Part shown: piece after piece, positions 54,134 through 64,000 of the stretch
Layout of the letters: every line of letters starts with the position of its first letter
How positions within the stretch are numbered: position 1 is the first letter of the stretch
Assembly (NCBI GenBank): GCA_963514095.1
Contig: OY741280.1
Location: 5,250,895-5,314,894, forward strand
Length of the DNA: 64,000 nt
Source: Eutrigla gurnardus
Lineage: Eukaryota; Chordata; Actinopteri; Perciformes; Triglidae
Direction of reading: 5' to 3'
Position numbers and translations under genes: made by a program
Notes under the pieces: model-generated
What the model was told of the DNA's origin: nothing
Database searches by the model: none
Seen by the model: only the letters and a program-made list of their open reading frames with translations

Positions 54134-54440
54134 AATGTTATAATGCAACCCGAAATTAAGTGGTGTTTTGTTTTTACAGAAATTCGCCAAAAACACTGTG
54201 AGATCAGCAGAGGAGAAAATGCCATGCAAATGCTTAGACCTACATCCTGTTGTTAGCTTCCGCGGATGGAAGAGATGATGACGCGGCAGCAGCAGACCCA
54301 ACGTTGGACAATACATTTGCGAGATGGACATATGCCCATTACTTTCACTTCTCGCGGAGCGGAAGGAACGCTGCCTGCACTTGACATCGCGGAATAATGG
54401 CGCTCGACAACCGGGTGGTGTTGAAGGTGTGGGGAGCCTG

Positions 54441-54500
54441 GACCCGGACCAGGAGCAGGACCAGGAGCAGGACCAGGAGCAGGACCAGGACCGGGAGAAG
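54441..54500. repeat. 12-bp GC-rich minisatellite
   Basis: About four copies of 'ggaccaggagca' inside the hAT-derived region. Confidence 0.85.
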
Positions 54501-54830
54501 CACCGCGGCTCTTTGGAGCCCGCTCTCCGAAATCATGTCAGAGTTTTACCTCCTTGCCTTTCTAGCCCTGTTCTCGGGAGACATCAATGCGGCTATTATA
54601 TTCTACTGTTTTTAGCTTTAAGCCTATCTCAATCAGATACCACATCACCTTCCACTGGATGTGTAATGAGCTTATTGAATGTAATAAGCTACATTTAGAA
54701 TGCCAAATCCATATTTCCAGTTATTTTGGTGAGAGTAACTTTAAAGTAATGCAAAAGTAGTGTAATGCCTTACATTTCAAATACAGTAATATTATATAAT
54801 GTAACAAATTACACTGCTGTCTTTACATTG

Positions 54831-55764
54831 TTAGTAGTTGTTTGCTGCTATATTAATGCTCTGATTATTGTATATGAGAACCTTTTAAGTAAAATACAAT
54901 GAAGAACTTCTACTTCTACTTCACTCGAGCTTTAATTACTTTTCAAAAAAATGTTTCTCAAAAACGTCCAGCGAGGTTTTTTTTCACACAAAGTGAAGGT
55001 TGAATTATTTCTTTATTGGTTTATGGCATGCTGTGGTTAGCCTAGAGTTAGCCGACGTGAACACATTTTAAATTTGATGAGCAGACATATAGGGACGGAT
55101 AGAGGGACGAGAAGACAGTTCACCAGAGGACAACTTCATCTCCCTTTCGCTCACTGAATTAGAGGCAAAGCTAATGACAACCTCTCTGAGACGCTGATCA
55201 CACGTTCACTCAGCTGCTGTTAGAAATGCAAATAAGGAAGGTTGCGAGACAGACAATAATAAGGGGCTCCATTTACATTCTTAAACGTTCCCAATTGTCA
55301 ACGTGTAGAATACTTTGCCAGACTGAAATATGAAATCTCTAAAGGCGGAGGCACTCCAGTGATGGAAGGGAGCTCAGCTTTCTGAAAAGCCTAAATGAGT
55401 ACAATTATGCGCAGGCTGGTGTGGTGCATTAGCAAGCAAATGGGGGAGAGTGAATTTATGCAAAGGGGGGCCTTGGAAATGATGATGGCTGCTGCAGAAG
55501 AAATCCAGAGGGTAGATTGTGTTGACTGCATGTCAGAGGGAGAGAGGGAGAGAGTACTGTGGAGGAGGCCAATCAAAGCAGTCCCATCACAGTCCAACCG
55601 TAATGACCCTTCAAAATAATGTGCTGCAATAGGAAGATAAGTTTTGTTTCACCAGAAACACTTTTAAATGTGAGAAAGCAGTGAAATGCCACATGTGGCT
55701 TTAATTTGAACCGACAATCACTCAGGATTTCAAGGTGATACAAACGATTCATTGTATGTATGTG

Positions 55765-55770
<6 letters not shown>
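54831..55770. other. No gene recognised; possible conserved non-coding block
   Basis: Segment 55050-55560 is unique-looking, with no repeats and no convincing frame. It could be regulatory DNA of a host gene, but nothing in the sequence alone proves this. Confidence 0.35.

Positions 55771-55812
<42 letters not shown>
55771..55812. repeat. (AT)n microsatellite
   Basis: Uninterrupted AT units. Confidence 0.95.
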
Positions 55813-55816
<4 letters not shown>

Positions 55817-56810
55817 ACAATTGGAGCTGAAAAAAATTTAGGGAAATTATTGGATGAAAATAATTGTTAACAGTGAAATCAATGTTCGATGCAAATGTTC
55901 AACATTTTGGGAAATTTGCTCATTGCCTGTCAGTTATGTTAGCTTCGCGTGACACTGAATGAAACATGCTGAACTAAAGTAGTTGATGACTATAACAGTA
56001 ATAGTTGTAATACTGCAAACATTATAGAGTCTCTAACTAGTCAGGTATGTTTTTGAGGGCACAAATTTCTGTTGGAAAGGGCGACATGACGCTACAAAAA
56101 TTAAAGTTTGGTTTAGGCAATAAAATCACTTCATAACTGTATTTAAAACGTACACGTACAGTTTGGTTTTGGTACAAAATGTGAGCTTTAGCCGACAAAA
56201 AAAAAAATCCCCTGTTGTCCCTGTGTGCGAAGGCAAAGAACTGGTATGAATAAATCCTCTCCTCCTCCATATTGCTCTGTTTGCTACTGCAATCCACTTC
56301 AAGGTAAAGTGCTGTTATACCCTTGTGGATCTGTGCAGCTATAGTCACCCAAGGTTTCATTTGATTGGATGACGCACTTGAGTGCAGGGGGATTTTGATG
56401 TAAAGTATTGATTTCATTTACATCTTTTTGCCATATTTGGCAACACATCATTTCATTTCATATTTTCATTTAGCAATAATATAAGTCAAATCCAAGTAGC
56501 GAAGAAAACACTCTCTGTCGGCCTCCACATGTATTTCAATTCTAATTAGCAAATAGTGGAGCACGGATGGAGAACATGGTAAACATTATACCTGCTGAAC
56601 ATCAGTGTGGTGACATGACTTAAGTCTGCTGCAGCATCTGAGCAGAGAGTCAGGATTTTGACTTTTGGGAATATGCAATATCAATACGCTGTCGTTTCCT
56701 TGAATGGGACAGACTGTTTCTAACCGTGTAATTAGTGTCAACATGTCTACAACTACGAGGAGACTGGAAGCGATGGTAACGCAGATGTTTGTGTAAGTGT
56801 GTGTTTTGTT

Positions 56811-56812
<2 letters not shown>
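55813..56812. other. No gene; one 'gtttaggcaa' repeat patch
   Basis: At 56090-56180 'aaagtttggtttaggcaata' matches the dispersed phrase seen at 38620-38735. No gene is supported. Confidence 0.45.

Positions 56813-56878
<66 letters not shown>
56813..56878. repeat. (GT)n microsatellite
   Basis: Thirty-three GT units. Confidence 0.97.
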
Positions 56879-56880
<2 letters not shown>

Positions 56881-58022
56881 GGAGAGAGACAGAGAGATGG
56901 GTAATGAGCATTAGAAACACACATCTGGCAACTTTGGACAAAAACCCTCCATACTTTCCCCTTCTGCTCTGATCATCTGGCACTGTGTGTCTCCCATGAA
57001 TCCTCTGTACCACCCTTCCTCTCCTGGCATTCCTCCTCCTCCTTCTCCTCCTCCTCATCCACACCACCACCTCTCCTCACCGAAATCCATGTCTCAAATC
57101 ACTTGCCTGCTATACATGCAGAGTGGGGTGATGTAGCCAGGGGGGATGATGGAGGAAAAGGGAAAATCAAGAAGGGAGGAGGAAACATTGATGAGGGGAG
57201 AAAGAGGAGGAGGAGGGGGGATTTAAGATGAAGGCTAATGAGGCAGCATGATGAGAGGAGATGGAAAGAGTGACGAGTTCTTCCTAGTGGAGAGAGAACG
57301 AAGGGAAATGGCAAACTCACAGAGGGAGATGCAAGGACATCGAAACACTCAGACGACAAGGGGCACTTTGAGGTTCACAACGAGAGGGAAGTCGTAGTAA
57401 GATGGAGCGAAAGCTGAGAGAGAGGGTCTACACACACACACACACACACACACCCTGCCTTCTCCCTGAAAATGTACAGACCCATAAATCCCCTCTGAAG
57501 CCAGCAGCAATGCAGCTCAGCTCGCAGCCACTGTACCCTTTCTCCATATCCAAATCCCATGATGGTCTTATTACCATAATCGGCTCTGACGGGAAAACAA
57601 CACACAAACACACAACAAGAATGCACAAACACAGCCAGTCAGTTACAGCCTCCGTGTTTGAACGAGAATGTCCTCGACCAGGTCCTCCAGCAGCACCAGG
57701 TCCTCCAGCAGCACCAGACCATACCATTAATTCATCCCAAATACCCGGTAAAATCGTAATCATCATTGTTGAACGTCAGAAGGGCGATGCATGATATATA
57801 ATACACACAGCTCATACTGAAGCAGACTTCACCAAGTGCTTCTTAATTCAGGATAACATTTAAATATTATCGACACAACGAGTCGGGGGCTTTGAACACG
57901 TCACTCATTGATCGTTTTAAATTAAGCTAATGAATACATGTTTGACATGTTATGGAACCCTGTGCAGACTGAAAAAATAATAAAACATAATCAGTGAAGT
58001 TGGTAAACAACCTAATTTTGCC

Positions 58023-58026
<4 letters not shown>
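56879..58026. other. No gene; purine-biased tract and short arrays
   Basis: 57120-57420 is strongly A/G-rich on the plus strand. A (CA)n run lies at 57430-57453. A 21-bp duplication ('aggtcctccagcagcacc') lies at about 57678-57720. The frame at 57402-57794 contains these arrays and is not credible as a gene. Confidence 0.5.

Positions 58027-58073
<47 letters not shown>
58027..58073. repeat. (TA)n microsatellite
   Basis: About 23 TA units. Confidence 0.97.
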
Positions 58074-58077
<4 letters not shown>

Positions 58078-58240
58078 GGTTAGGAGCATTGTTTAGCTGC
58101 CGTGCACACAGCTTCGTGCCTGCTTGCCAGATCTATATATTGGACACAAATGAGCTGACAGTTTGTAAAGCTGAAGAAGAGATGCAAACAATGTGATACG
58201 GGTACTTTGTGGACTCTGATTCATTAGCTGACTATATATA

Positions 58241-58633
58241 ATGCCAGAGTTATGGAGAGGAGACTTCAGCCAATCACCAAACCTCCAGTTCAGGAGGAGT
58301 TTTGTGGTTGTGTGCAAGTATACCGGATGGCTCACGGGAGTTTGCTCCACCAATCTTGTGCTTTATGGACCAGGTGAAGGCTTACGATCTGTGTCCCTAG
58401 GGCGTCTCTGTGGGGATGAAGTACGGGATGTCATGGCTGTCGCTCTGTGCCACCCAGTTCTCATTCAACCAGAGTTAGAGCTGCGATGTATTCCCGGCTA
58501 TAAGTCAACCACTTTCCCTGAGGCGCTCCGCCTATTTCACTGTCAAGGGATGGAGAGTGTCCAGTTTGGTGTATGTCCTCTGGTGCACACTGGCATCAGG
58601 TCGGAAGGGGCTGGAGGGAAAAGCAGCGGGTGA
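58241..58633 (+). other. Open frame of 130 codons, unrecognised
   Basis: The frame begins 'MPELWRGDFSQSPNLQFRR' and is free of low-complexity sequence, with a Cys-rich middle ('CSTNLVLYGPGEGLRSVSLG'). I see no domain, splice-like border or paralogue in the window. It could be a decayed element gene or chance. A (TGTCAA)n patch at 58668-58703 follows. Confidence 0.15.
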
Positions 58634-58735
58634 CTCTGGTGGAGTCTGGACACCTGCCTTGAGACCCTGGTGTCAATGTCAATTGTCAATGTCAATGTCA
58701 ATCTGCCCCTTCCAGAACAGTAAATGCCTGCTTAA

Positions 58736-59551
58736 AGTGATGGTTCGGAGTGAAATGCACCCTAGGTAATTTCCACCATGACATCCAGCGATGGTCAGCA
58801 TTGGTCAAGATAGGGCGATCAGCCGAATGGCTTAGTAATAGCGCGATGGTACATAGTGTATATCTCGTAAATTTCCCCACTAATAATGCATGGAATGTTA
58901 CCAAACTTCTGCAGTAGTACACATAGGGTCTGTACTCACAAAACGAGGCATTTTAAAGTTTGTAAGTACATCAGGAGTTTATTTAAAAAGAACACTTGCC
59001 TGATAGCTTCTACTGCTAAAGCTACCGCTGTTGCGTTGACGGCACTTTACCCAGCTTCTTCTTCTTCGTTGGTGTTTAATGGCAGTTTCGCGTAATTTTT
59101 TTTATAAATGCTTCTATTAGCAGGTTGACAAGTGTTGACATGATAATAGAAAAATGTATAAAAAATCAGCAAAACGTTTTCATACTCTGGCGTGAAACTC
59201 GCGTCACGGAAACAGCTGGGTAAACGCAGACTGCCATTAAACACCAACGAAGAAGAAGAAGAAGAAGCTTGGTGATCACGAAAGTGCCGTCAACCCAACA
59301 GCGGTAGCTGCCTCGCTTTGTGAGTACAGACCCTATGTGTACTACTGCAGAAGTTTGGTAACATTCCATGCATTAATAGTTGGGAAATTTACAAGATGTA
59401 TACTATGCACAATCGCGCTATTACTAAACCATTCGACTGATCACAATATCTTGACCAATGCTGACCATCGCTAAAAATGCTTCCGAGGGTTTTTTTGGCT
59501 GGATGTCATGGTGGAAATGACCTAGGGTGCATTTTACTCCGAACCATCGCT
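58736..59551. mobile_element. TTAA-flanked giant palindromic element
   Basis: Flanked by TTAA at 58732-58735 and 59552-59555. The arms begin 'agtgatggttcggagtgaaa' and its near-complement. They stay alignable over about 330 bp, up to a loop of roughly 125 bp around 59090-59215. The left arm has an extra insert of about 68 bp near 58955-59025. The TTAA target points to a piggyBac/Kolobok-type non-autonomous element. Open frames within are mirror-image artefacts. Confidence 0.88.
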
Positions 59552-59555
59552 TTAA

Positions 59556-61131
59556 GCTCCGATAAGAAGCCATCGTACGTTTACTCTTAAGGACTACTTT
59601 TCAAGGAGCGCAAGGGTTCCTTCTGCACATTGTTGGCTGTGTTTCCGTAGCGGACTGCAGACCTGCTGATGTATGATGACATGACATGGGACAGCGTGTC
59701 AGCGTGTCCGCCAGTTTCATCTAAAGTGCATGTTGGGGGAAAAAATGTACCTTTTGGTTTTCATGTCACCAAGATGCCATTTACTGCTGCGTAGTAATCA
59801 CTGCTGCACATTGTAATGAAGGAAATGCTGAGGAGGGAAATGAAACACAGTAAATCATCTGTAAAGCTCATTTTTGACCTTTATTGTTATCAAACAAAGA
59901 GAAATGCTCTCCCCTCGTCCTAAAACGGTCCCAAATGGTGACTAGTGTACTACCTTACGAAGCGCTACATGCTTTGAAGCAGCATCAGTGACAGTCGTCC
60001 CTGCAGACCCCAAACCCTCAGACGGTACAACCCACCGACCAAGGCCTTTATGAGGGAGCAGAATGCCCCCGGGTGATAATTTAGACTCTGGCCCCTGCAG
60101 TCAAAACCCAATGAATTCATCAAAAGCTTTCTAGTCTGAGGTCCATTCCTGCGGGTAAAAAAAAGAGCTTTTGATTTGAAGTCTGAACAGCGAGGGTGCT
60201 GGTCGAGTTCAGCAGTACTGCACACGCGAGTGGAGGTGGTTGTTGTAGGTGCAGTAATGCAGGAGAAGTTCTAGGAATACAGCTAATTAAATCAAGAAAA
60301 TGCAAACATGTAATCAACGAAGGAGATGCAGCATGTAGATGAGAGATCATGAGGAATATTTATTATCCTAGCAGAGAGCCAGGTTAGCTTTCCTGCCGCT
60401 TTTTCAATCTTCATGCTAAACTAAAATACACGGGATTGATTTTGATCACATTTCCTGATTCTGGCATTTTAAACTTAGCAGGTAAACACACGTTTGCATG
60501 GTCGTCTTTCACTAAATAGTCTAAATCTTTTTTTTAATCTTTTGCCTTGTGCTTCTTTTACATGTTTTCTGTCTTGTATAAAGGATCTATTATTTACCTT
60601 GGAGACAGAAACAAGCTGATCCTATTTCTGCTCTATTTTTACTTTCTCCTTCAACGCCGCTCCCCTCAGGGAAACAATAAAGTTAATTTAAATATTTTAA
60701 ACATCACTTCACTCTTTTACCTCCAGGCTGTGCTGCTGGATGCTTAAAAAAGAGATGGGTGCTCTTGGAATAACCACTCATAATCTTTCCACTCTATATT
60801 GAGTTTTGGTATCATGGAAATGACAAAGTGTTCTCCAAATGCATTAGAAATACTGCATGAATGAGGGCATTTTTTTGGGGGGGGGTCTATTTGTTCTGCA
60901 TTGATGGTTTCTCGCTTTAAGGATTAAGGATGTTTTTGCCGTTGTTGTTGTTGCCGTATTTCTCTTAAATGTTGCCTTTAATCCGATGGAAAGCAGGAAT
61001 AGTACAGTCATGCTCTCTCTAATTCTATACAATCCATTTTTAGCCAGATTTGCATTTTTCTATCCGTCCTTGTTTTTTCTCAGGTTGTTCTTCCTCTGGG
61101 CTCTTGTTTGGCAGCTTAGGGCACGGTCACA
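59556..61131. other. No gene recognised
   Basis: No supported feature; a G-run lies at about 60878-60886. Confidence 0.45.
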
Positions 61132-61184
<53 letters not shown>

Positions 61185-61742
61185 CACACACACTACTCAG
61201 CTGCACACACGAGTGGCTCCCTGATGTAGAGAGGAAGCTTAAGTGTGTAAACTCATCTTACATAGTCACACATTCATAAGCATGCAGGAAGTGTGATTAG
61301 GTGGAAATTCAACAGTGTGCTGCCCCACCATTGACATGCATGAATATTGATGTGAGAGGAGGCGGGCTGCTGTCACACACACACACACACACGTACGGAC
61401 AAAATAAGCTGCAGCATGCACTTACAGACTGCGGTAGAACAGAATACTAATGTAAAGGGAGATGGCTGTCAGACATGACAACACACACACACACACACAC
61501 ACACACACAGCTGAGCATTCAGGGGTGTTGATAAAGTGATAAAGACACACAATATTCATGCAATGTGACTAGGCAAACAATATCTCTCTCATTATCTCTC
61601 CCTCTCTCAGACACACACACACACACACACACATGCACGCACGCATGTCAAATACAGTACAGAGTTTAACACATCATCAATTACAAACACAACTAAGCAC
61701 TTAAGCTGTCACACACACACAGACACACACACATACACACAC
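61132..61742. repeat. Cluster of five (CA)n arrays
   Basis: Separate CA runs at 61132-61193, 61374-61392, 61479-61509, 61610-61633 and 61711-61742, split by ordinary sequence of 80-180 bp. The spacing makes it an unusual cluster rather than one decayed array. Confidence 0.95.
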
Positions 61743-61904
61743 ATCCCTATGCATGACAGAGCATCACCTCTTCCACCTCTGCAGGACGAGAGTCAGACCA
61801 AACAACCACCCTCCAGCTACCGTTTCCATGACAACAACCAATTGGCAAGCTAGCACAGAGAAACAGCCAGTCACCTTTTAGAGCAGAGGGAGGCCGATGA
61901 ATTC

Positions 61905-62770
61905 CAACGGTTAAGAAGTAGAAAAGGAAATTAAGAAAGAAAAAGACAGAATGAGGGAAGGATGATGGGGAGATGAGAGGGGGAGAGGGACTGAGACAAA
62001 TCAGGGGGGAAAGGAAAGGAGGAGAGAAGGAAGTAGGAAACAGGGAATATCGGGGGTAGTTAGAAGTTAGAAAGTCCAGGATAAGGAAAGGAAATAATGG
62101 GCGGAAGTAAATCAGAAGGAGGAATTGGGGGGAAAGGGGAAGGAATGCAACATGAAGAATGGAAGGAGAAAGGGAAGTTAGGGAAGACAATGTTAAGGAT
62201 AGCAGGGCTGTGATGGATGCTTATGTATTGCATGCTGAATACTATATTAATGATTAATTATGCCATCAGCAGCCGACCATTCACACTGATTTATACTTAA
62301 ACACTACATCTTCTCTGCATCACATGACTGTATCCATCAGGATGTCTGGACTGCCATGAATGAAAATTGTTCATCACAAATGTAAATCAATCATTTCAAA
62401 GTCTGGAGAGACTTTTACAGTGTAGCATGAACAGTATCTTAGTGTGCGTTTTCAAACTCAAGAGTTGAGTATAAAAAGGAAGGAAACAGTATAGAGATGG
62501 GGGAGAAAGGTGATGAGGAAAGAGATAATATGGGCATTGGTATCATGAAAGGAAAAGGAGGGACATATCAGAAAGGCCAATAACAAAGGAAACAACTCAA
62601 GGAAGGAAGTTTAAATAAATAAGGGAGGGGAGGAAAGGAAGAGGCCAGCAAGGGAAGAAAGTGCAAGGCATCTGGGAAGGTGTAAGCAGAGAGGTGAGAA
62701 AGAAACCAGGGAAGGAAGTAAGTAAATGAGCAAAAGTGAGAAGGAACGTTGGGTCAAAGGTCAGGCAACT
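61905..62770. repeat. Purine-biased tract
   Basis: Two stretches, about 61905-62200 and 62465-62770, are dominated by A and G on the plus strand, with many 'ggaaag', 'gggaga' and 'aaggaa' blocks and few pyrimidines. They are separated by a normal, AT-rich interval. The minus-strand open frame across the first is a consequence of the bias. Confidence 0.8.
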
Positions 62771-62855
62771 GCTAGAATAAGAAAGAGGAGCTGAAGAAAA
62801 GTTACGTCGATGACGGGGTGCGGATTATAACTCAAAGTAACGCATGACTGGCAAG

Positions 62856-62859
<4 letters not shown>

Positions 62860-62897
<38 letters not shown>
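62860..62897. repeat. (GT)n microsatellite
   Basis: Nineteen GT units. Confidence 0.96.
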
Positions 62898-62898
<1 letters not shown>

Positions 62899-63209
62899 TG
62901 TAATCATGTAATCAATGGAAAACTTTCTCAGTTCCGAGAAAAAAGGGTTTTCAGGAAACATACCTGTGATCGGTGGAGACTCTGCTGTGTGTTTTCACCA
63001 TTTTTTCCTTCATTCCACAGAAATGGGCTACAGGGCATCGTTAAAGATATGGATCGCCTGACGGCACCAACAAAAACAACCTGTATGGAGTCAAAAATCC
63101 ATAGAAACTGTAAAACGTCTAAACACTGGGCATTAAAATAAGACCACGAGTAGATTTTTTTTATTTAAGGGATAATCTTTTGTTTTTCACGGTGGGGGGG
63201 GGGGGCTCA
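62898..63209. other. No gene recognised
   Basis: No supported feature apart from a G-run at 63192-63205. Confidence 0.45.
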
Positions 63210-64000
63210 CCCATTTCCCTGGCAGAAGTAGTTAAAAAGCTGCCCAGTGGCAAGGTGCAGGGGTGGATGAGATTCGCTCTGAGATGGTAAAGGCTCTGGA
63301 TATTGTGGGGCTATCATGGTTGATACGTCGCTTTATTGTCACATGGAGGGCAGGTTCAGTGACTGTGGAGTGGCAGACTGGGGTGGTGTGCTAGAATTAC
63401 CACTCCAGGGTGCTGGAAAGGATCCGGCCAATTGTCGTACCTAGGATTCAGCAGGAGCAATGCGGATTCTGTCCAGGCTGTGGATCAGTGGACCAACTCT
63501 TTACCCTGGAAGGGTTGCTTAAGGGGTCATGGGAGTTTTCTCAACCAGTCTACATGTGTTTTGTGGATTGGAGAAGGCTTTCAACCTTGTTCCTTCTTGT
63601 GGGGGGTGCTGAGGAAATACGCGATCCTTGTATGAACAAAGTACGAGTTGTGTCCGCATTCTCGACACAAAGTCAAGCTTGTTCTCAGTGGGTGTTGGAC
63701 TTTGTGATGTTCATGGACATGATCTCAAGGCGCAGCCATGGTGAGGAGAGTGTCCGGTTTAGGAACCTCAGGATTTCATCCCTGCTACTGCAGACGATGA
63801 GGTTCTGTTGGCGTCCTCAGGCCAGGGCCTTCAGTGTACGCTGGGACGGTTTGCAGTCGAGTGTGAAGTGGCTGGGATGAGAGTCAGTACCTCCAATGAT
63901 TGCCCTCTTTGAGTGGAGAGAGAGTTGCTTCCCCAAGTGAAGGAATTTGAGTATCTCAGGATCATTTGAGTGAGGGAAGAAGAAGGCAGCGTGAGATTGA
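63210..64000 (+). pseudogene. Rex3-like (RTE clade) reverse transcriptase, running off the window
   Basis: Reading across frames gives 'VVKKLPSGK', 'VDEIRSEMVKALDIVGLSWL', 'WQTGVV', 'RIRPIVVPRIQQEQCGFCPG', 'GSVDQLFTLEGLLKGSWEF', 'VYMCFVDWRR' and 'FMDMISRRSHGEESVRF', all typical of Rex3. The RT block that should carry 'FADD' is shifted and altered near 63780-63800, so a catalytic motif is lost. Several frameshifts and stops are visible. The element continues beyond 64000, so its 3' end and tail cannot be judged. Confidence 0.8.

Larger units (their letters stand above)
53412..54830 (+). mobile_element. hAT-derived element interrupted by a solo LTR
   Basis: The left end 'cagggttggtagtaacacgt' with 'tacaaaagtaatgtaatg' and the internal 'gtaaggcattaca' block are mirrored near 54730-54830. 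Such ends are common in fish hAT elements. At about 54250-54377 the plus strand codes 'DPTLDNTFARWTYAHYFHF' and then stops, resembling the start of hAT transposases before the BED finger. A 614-bp solo LTR (53522-54133) lies inside. The right border is approximate. Confidence 0.55.

Noticed and set aside
57402..57794. 130-codon frame with a Gly/Pro/Ala repeat
   Set aside because: It begins in a CA array and its repeat comes from a 21-bp tandem duplication. There are no splice-like borders or known domain.
58886..59369. Paired open frames with similar peptides on opposite strands
   Set aside because: They are mirror images produced by the two arms of the TTAA-bounded palindrome.

Overview
The window is non-coding, repeat-laden DNA from a ray-finned (teleost) fish. 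The evidence is the mix of mobile elements: an L2-clade LINE with the typical fish 3' tail, a Rex1-like and a Rex3-like (RTE) LINE, tRNA-derived SINEs, Ty3/gypsy and Ty1/copia remnants, several hAT, Tc1-type, TTAA-type and Harbinger-like DNA transposons, and many CA/GT microsatellites. I find no complete host protein-coding gene and no bacterial or viral operon. Two short open segments with splice-like borders (20371-20445 and 50535-50599) are the only hints that the window may lie in introns of a host gene. I could not identify either segment.

Layout. 1-4786: mostly unique DNA with one SINE. 4787-11807: a minus-strand Ty3/gypsy element that has lost gag, protease and most of RT. It was later split by a plus-strand L2 LINE (5625-8627) and by a 1.56-kb long-terminal-inverted-repeat element (9430-10986) flanked by a TAGT duplication. 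11808-24350: low-complexity arrays, a duplicated dispersed repeat, hAT-like and Myb/SANT-like debris and a 25-bp minisatellite. 24361-25236: a SINE blown up by a 41-bp minisatellite inside it. 25848-27411 and 40202-41113: two copies of one Harbinger-like element, the first carrying a 605-bp palindromic insertion. 32041-33663: a TTAA-target element with a P2X7-like coding remnant and an internal satellite-like array. 34049-36182: a non-autonomous LTR retrotransposon with six 69-bp coding-like repeats. 38014-38433: a near-perfect palindromic Tc1-type MITE. 41114-41480: a copia RT fragment. 42741-45735: a Rex1-like LINE with an uninterrupted ORF of about 830 codons. 46950-49646: Harbinger-type debris, an internally deleted L2 and another TIR element. 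51191-51541: an intact SINE with a 15-bp target-site duplication. 52338-54830: two hAT derivatives, one split by a solo LTR. 58736-59551: a TTAA-flanked giant palindrome. 61.1-62.9 kb: clustered CA arrays followed by a strongly purine-biased tract. 63210-64000: a Rex3-like RT pseudogene running off the edge.

How the parts relate. Autonomous elements (L2, Rex1-like, Rex3-like) would have supplied RT and endonuclease. The SINEs, the internally deleted L2, the gutted gypsy element and the non-autonomous LTR element are dependents. The nesting gives a relative age order: gypsy is older than both the L2 and the TAGT element inside it, one hAT is older than its solo LTR, and Harbinger copy 1 is older than its palindromic guest. 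Family names rest on motif recognition from memory, not on a database search.
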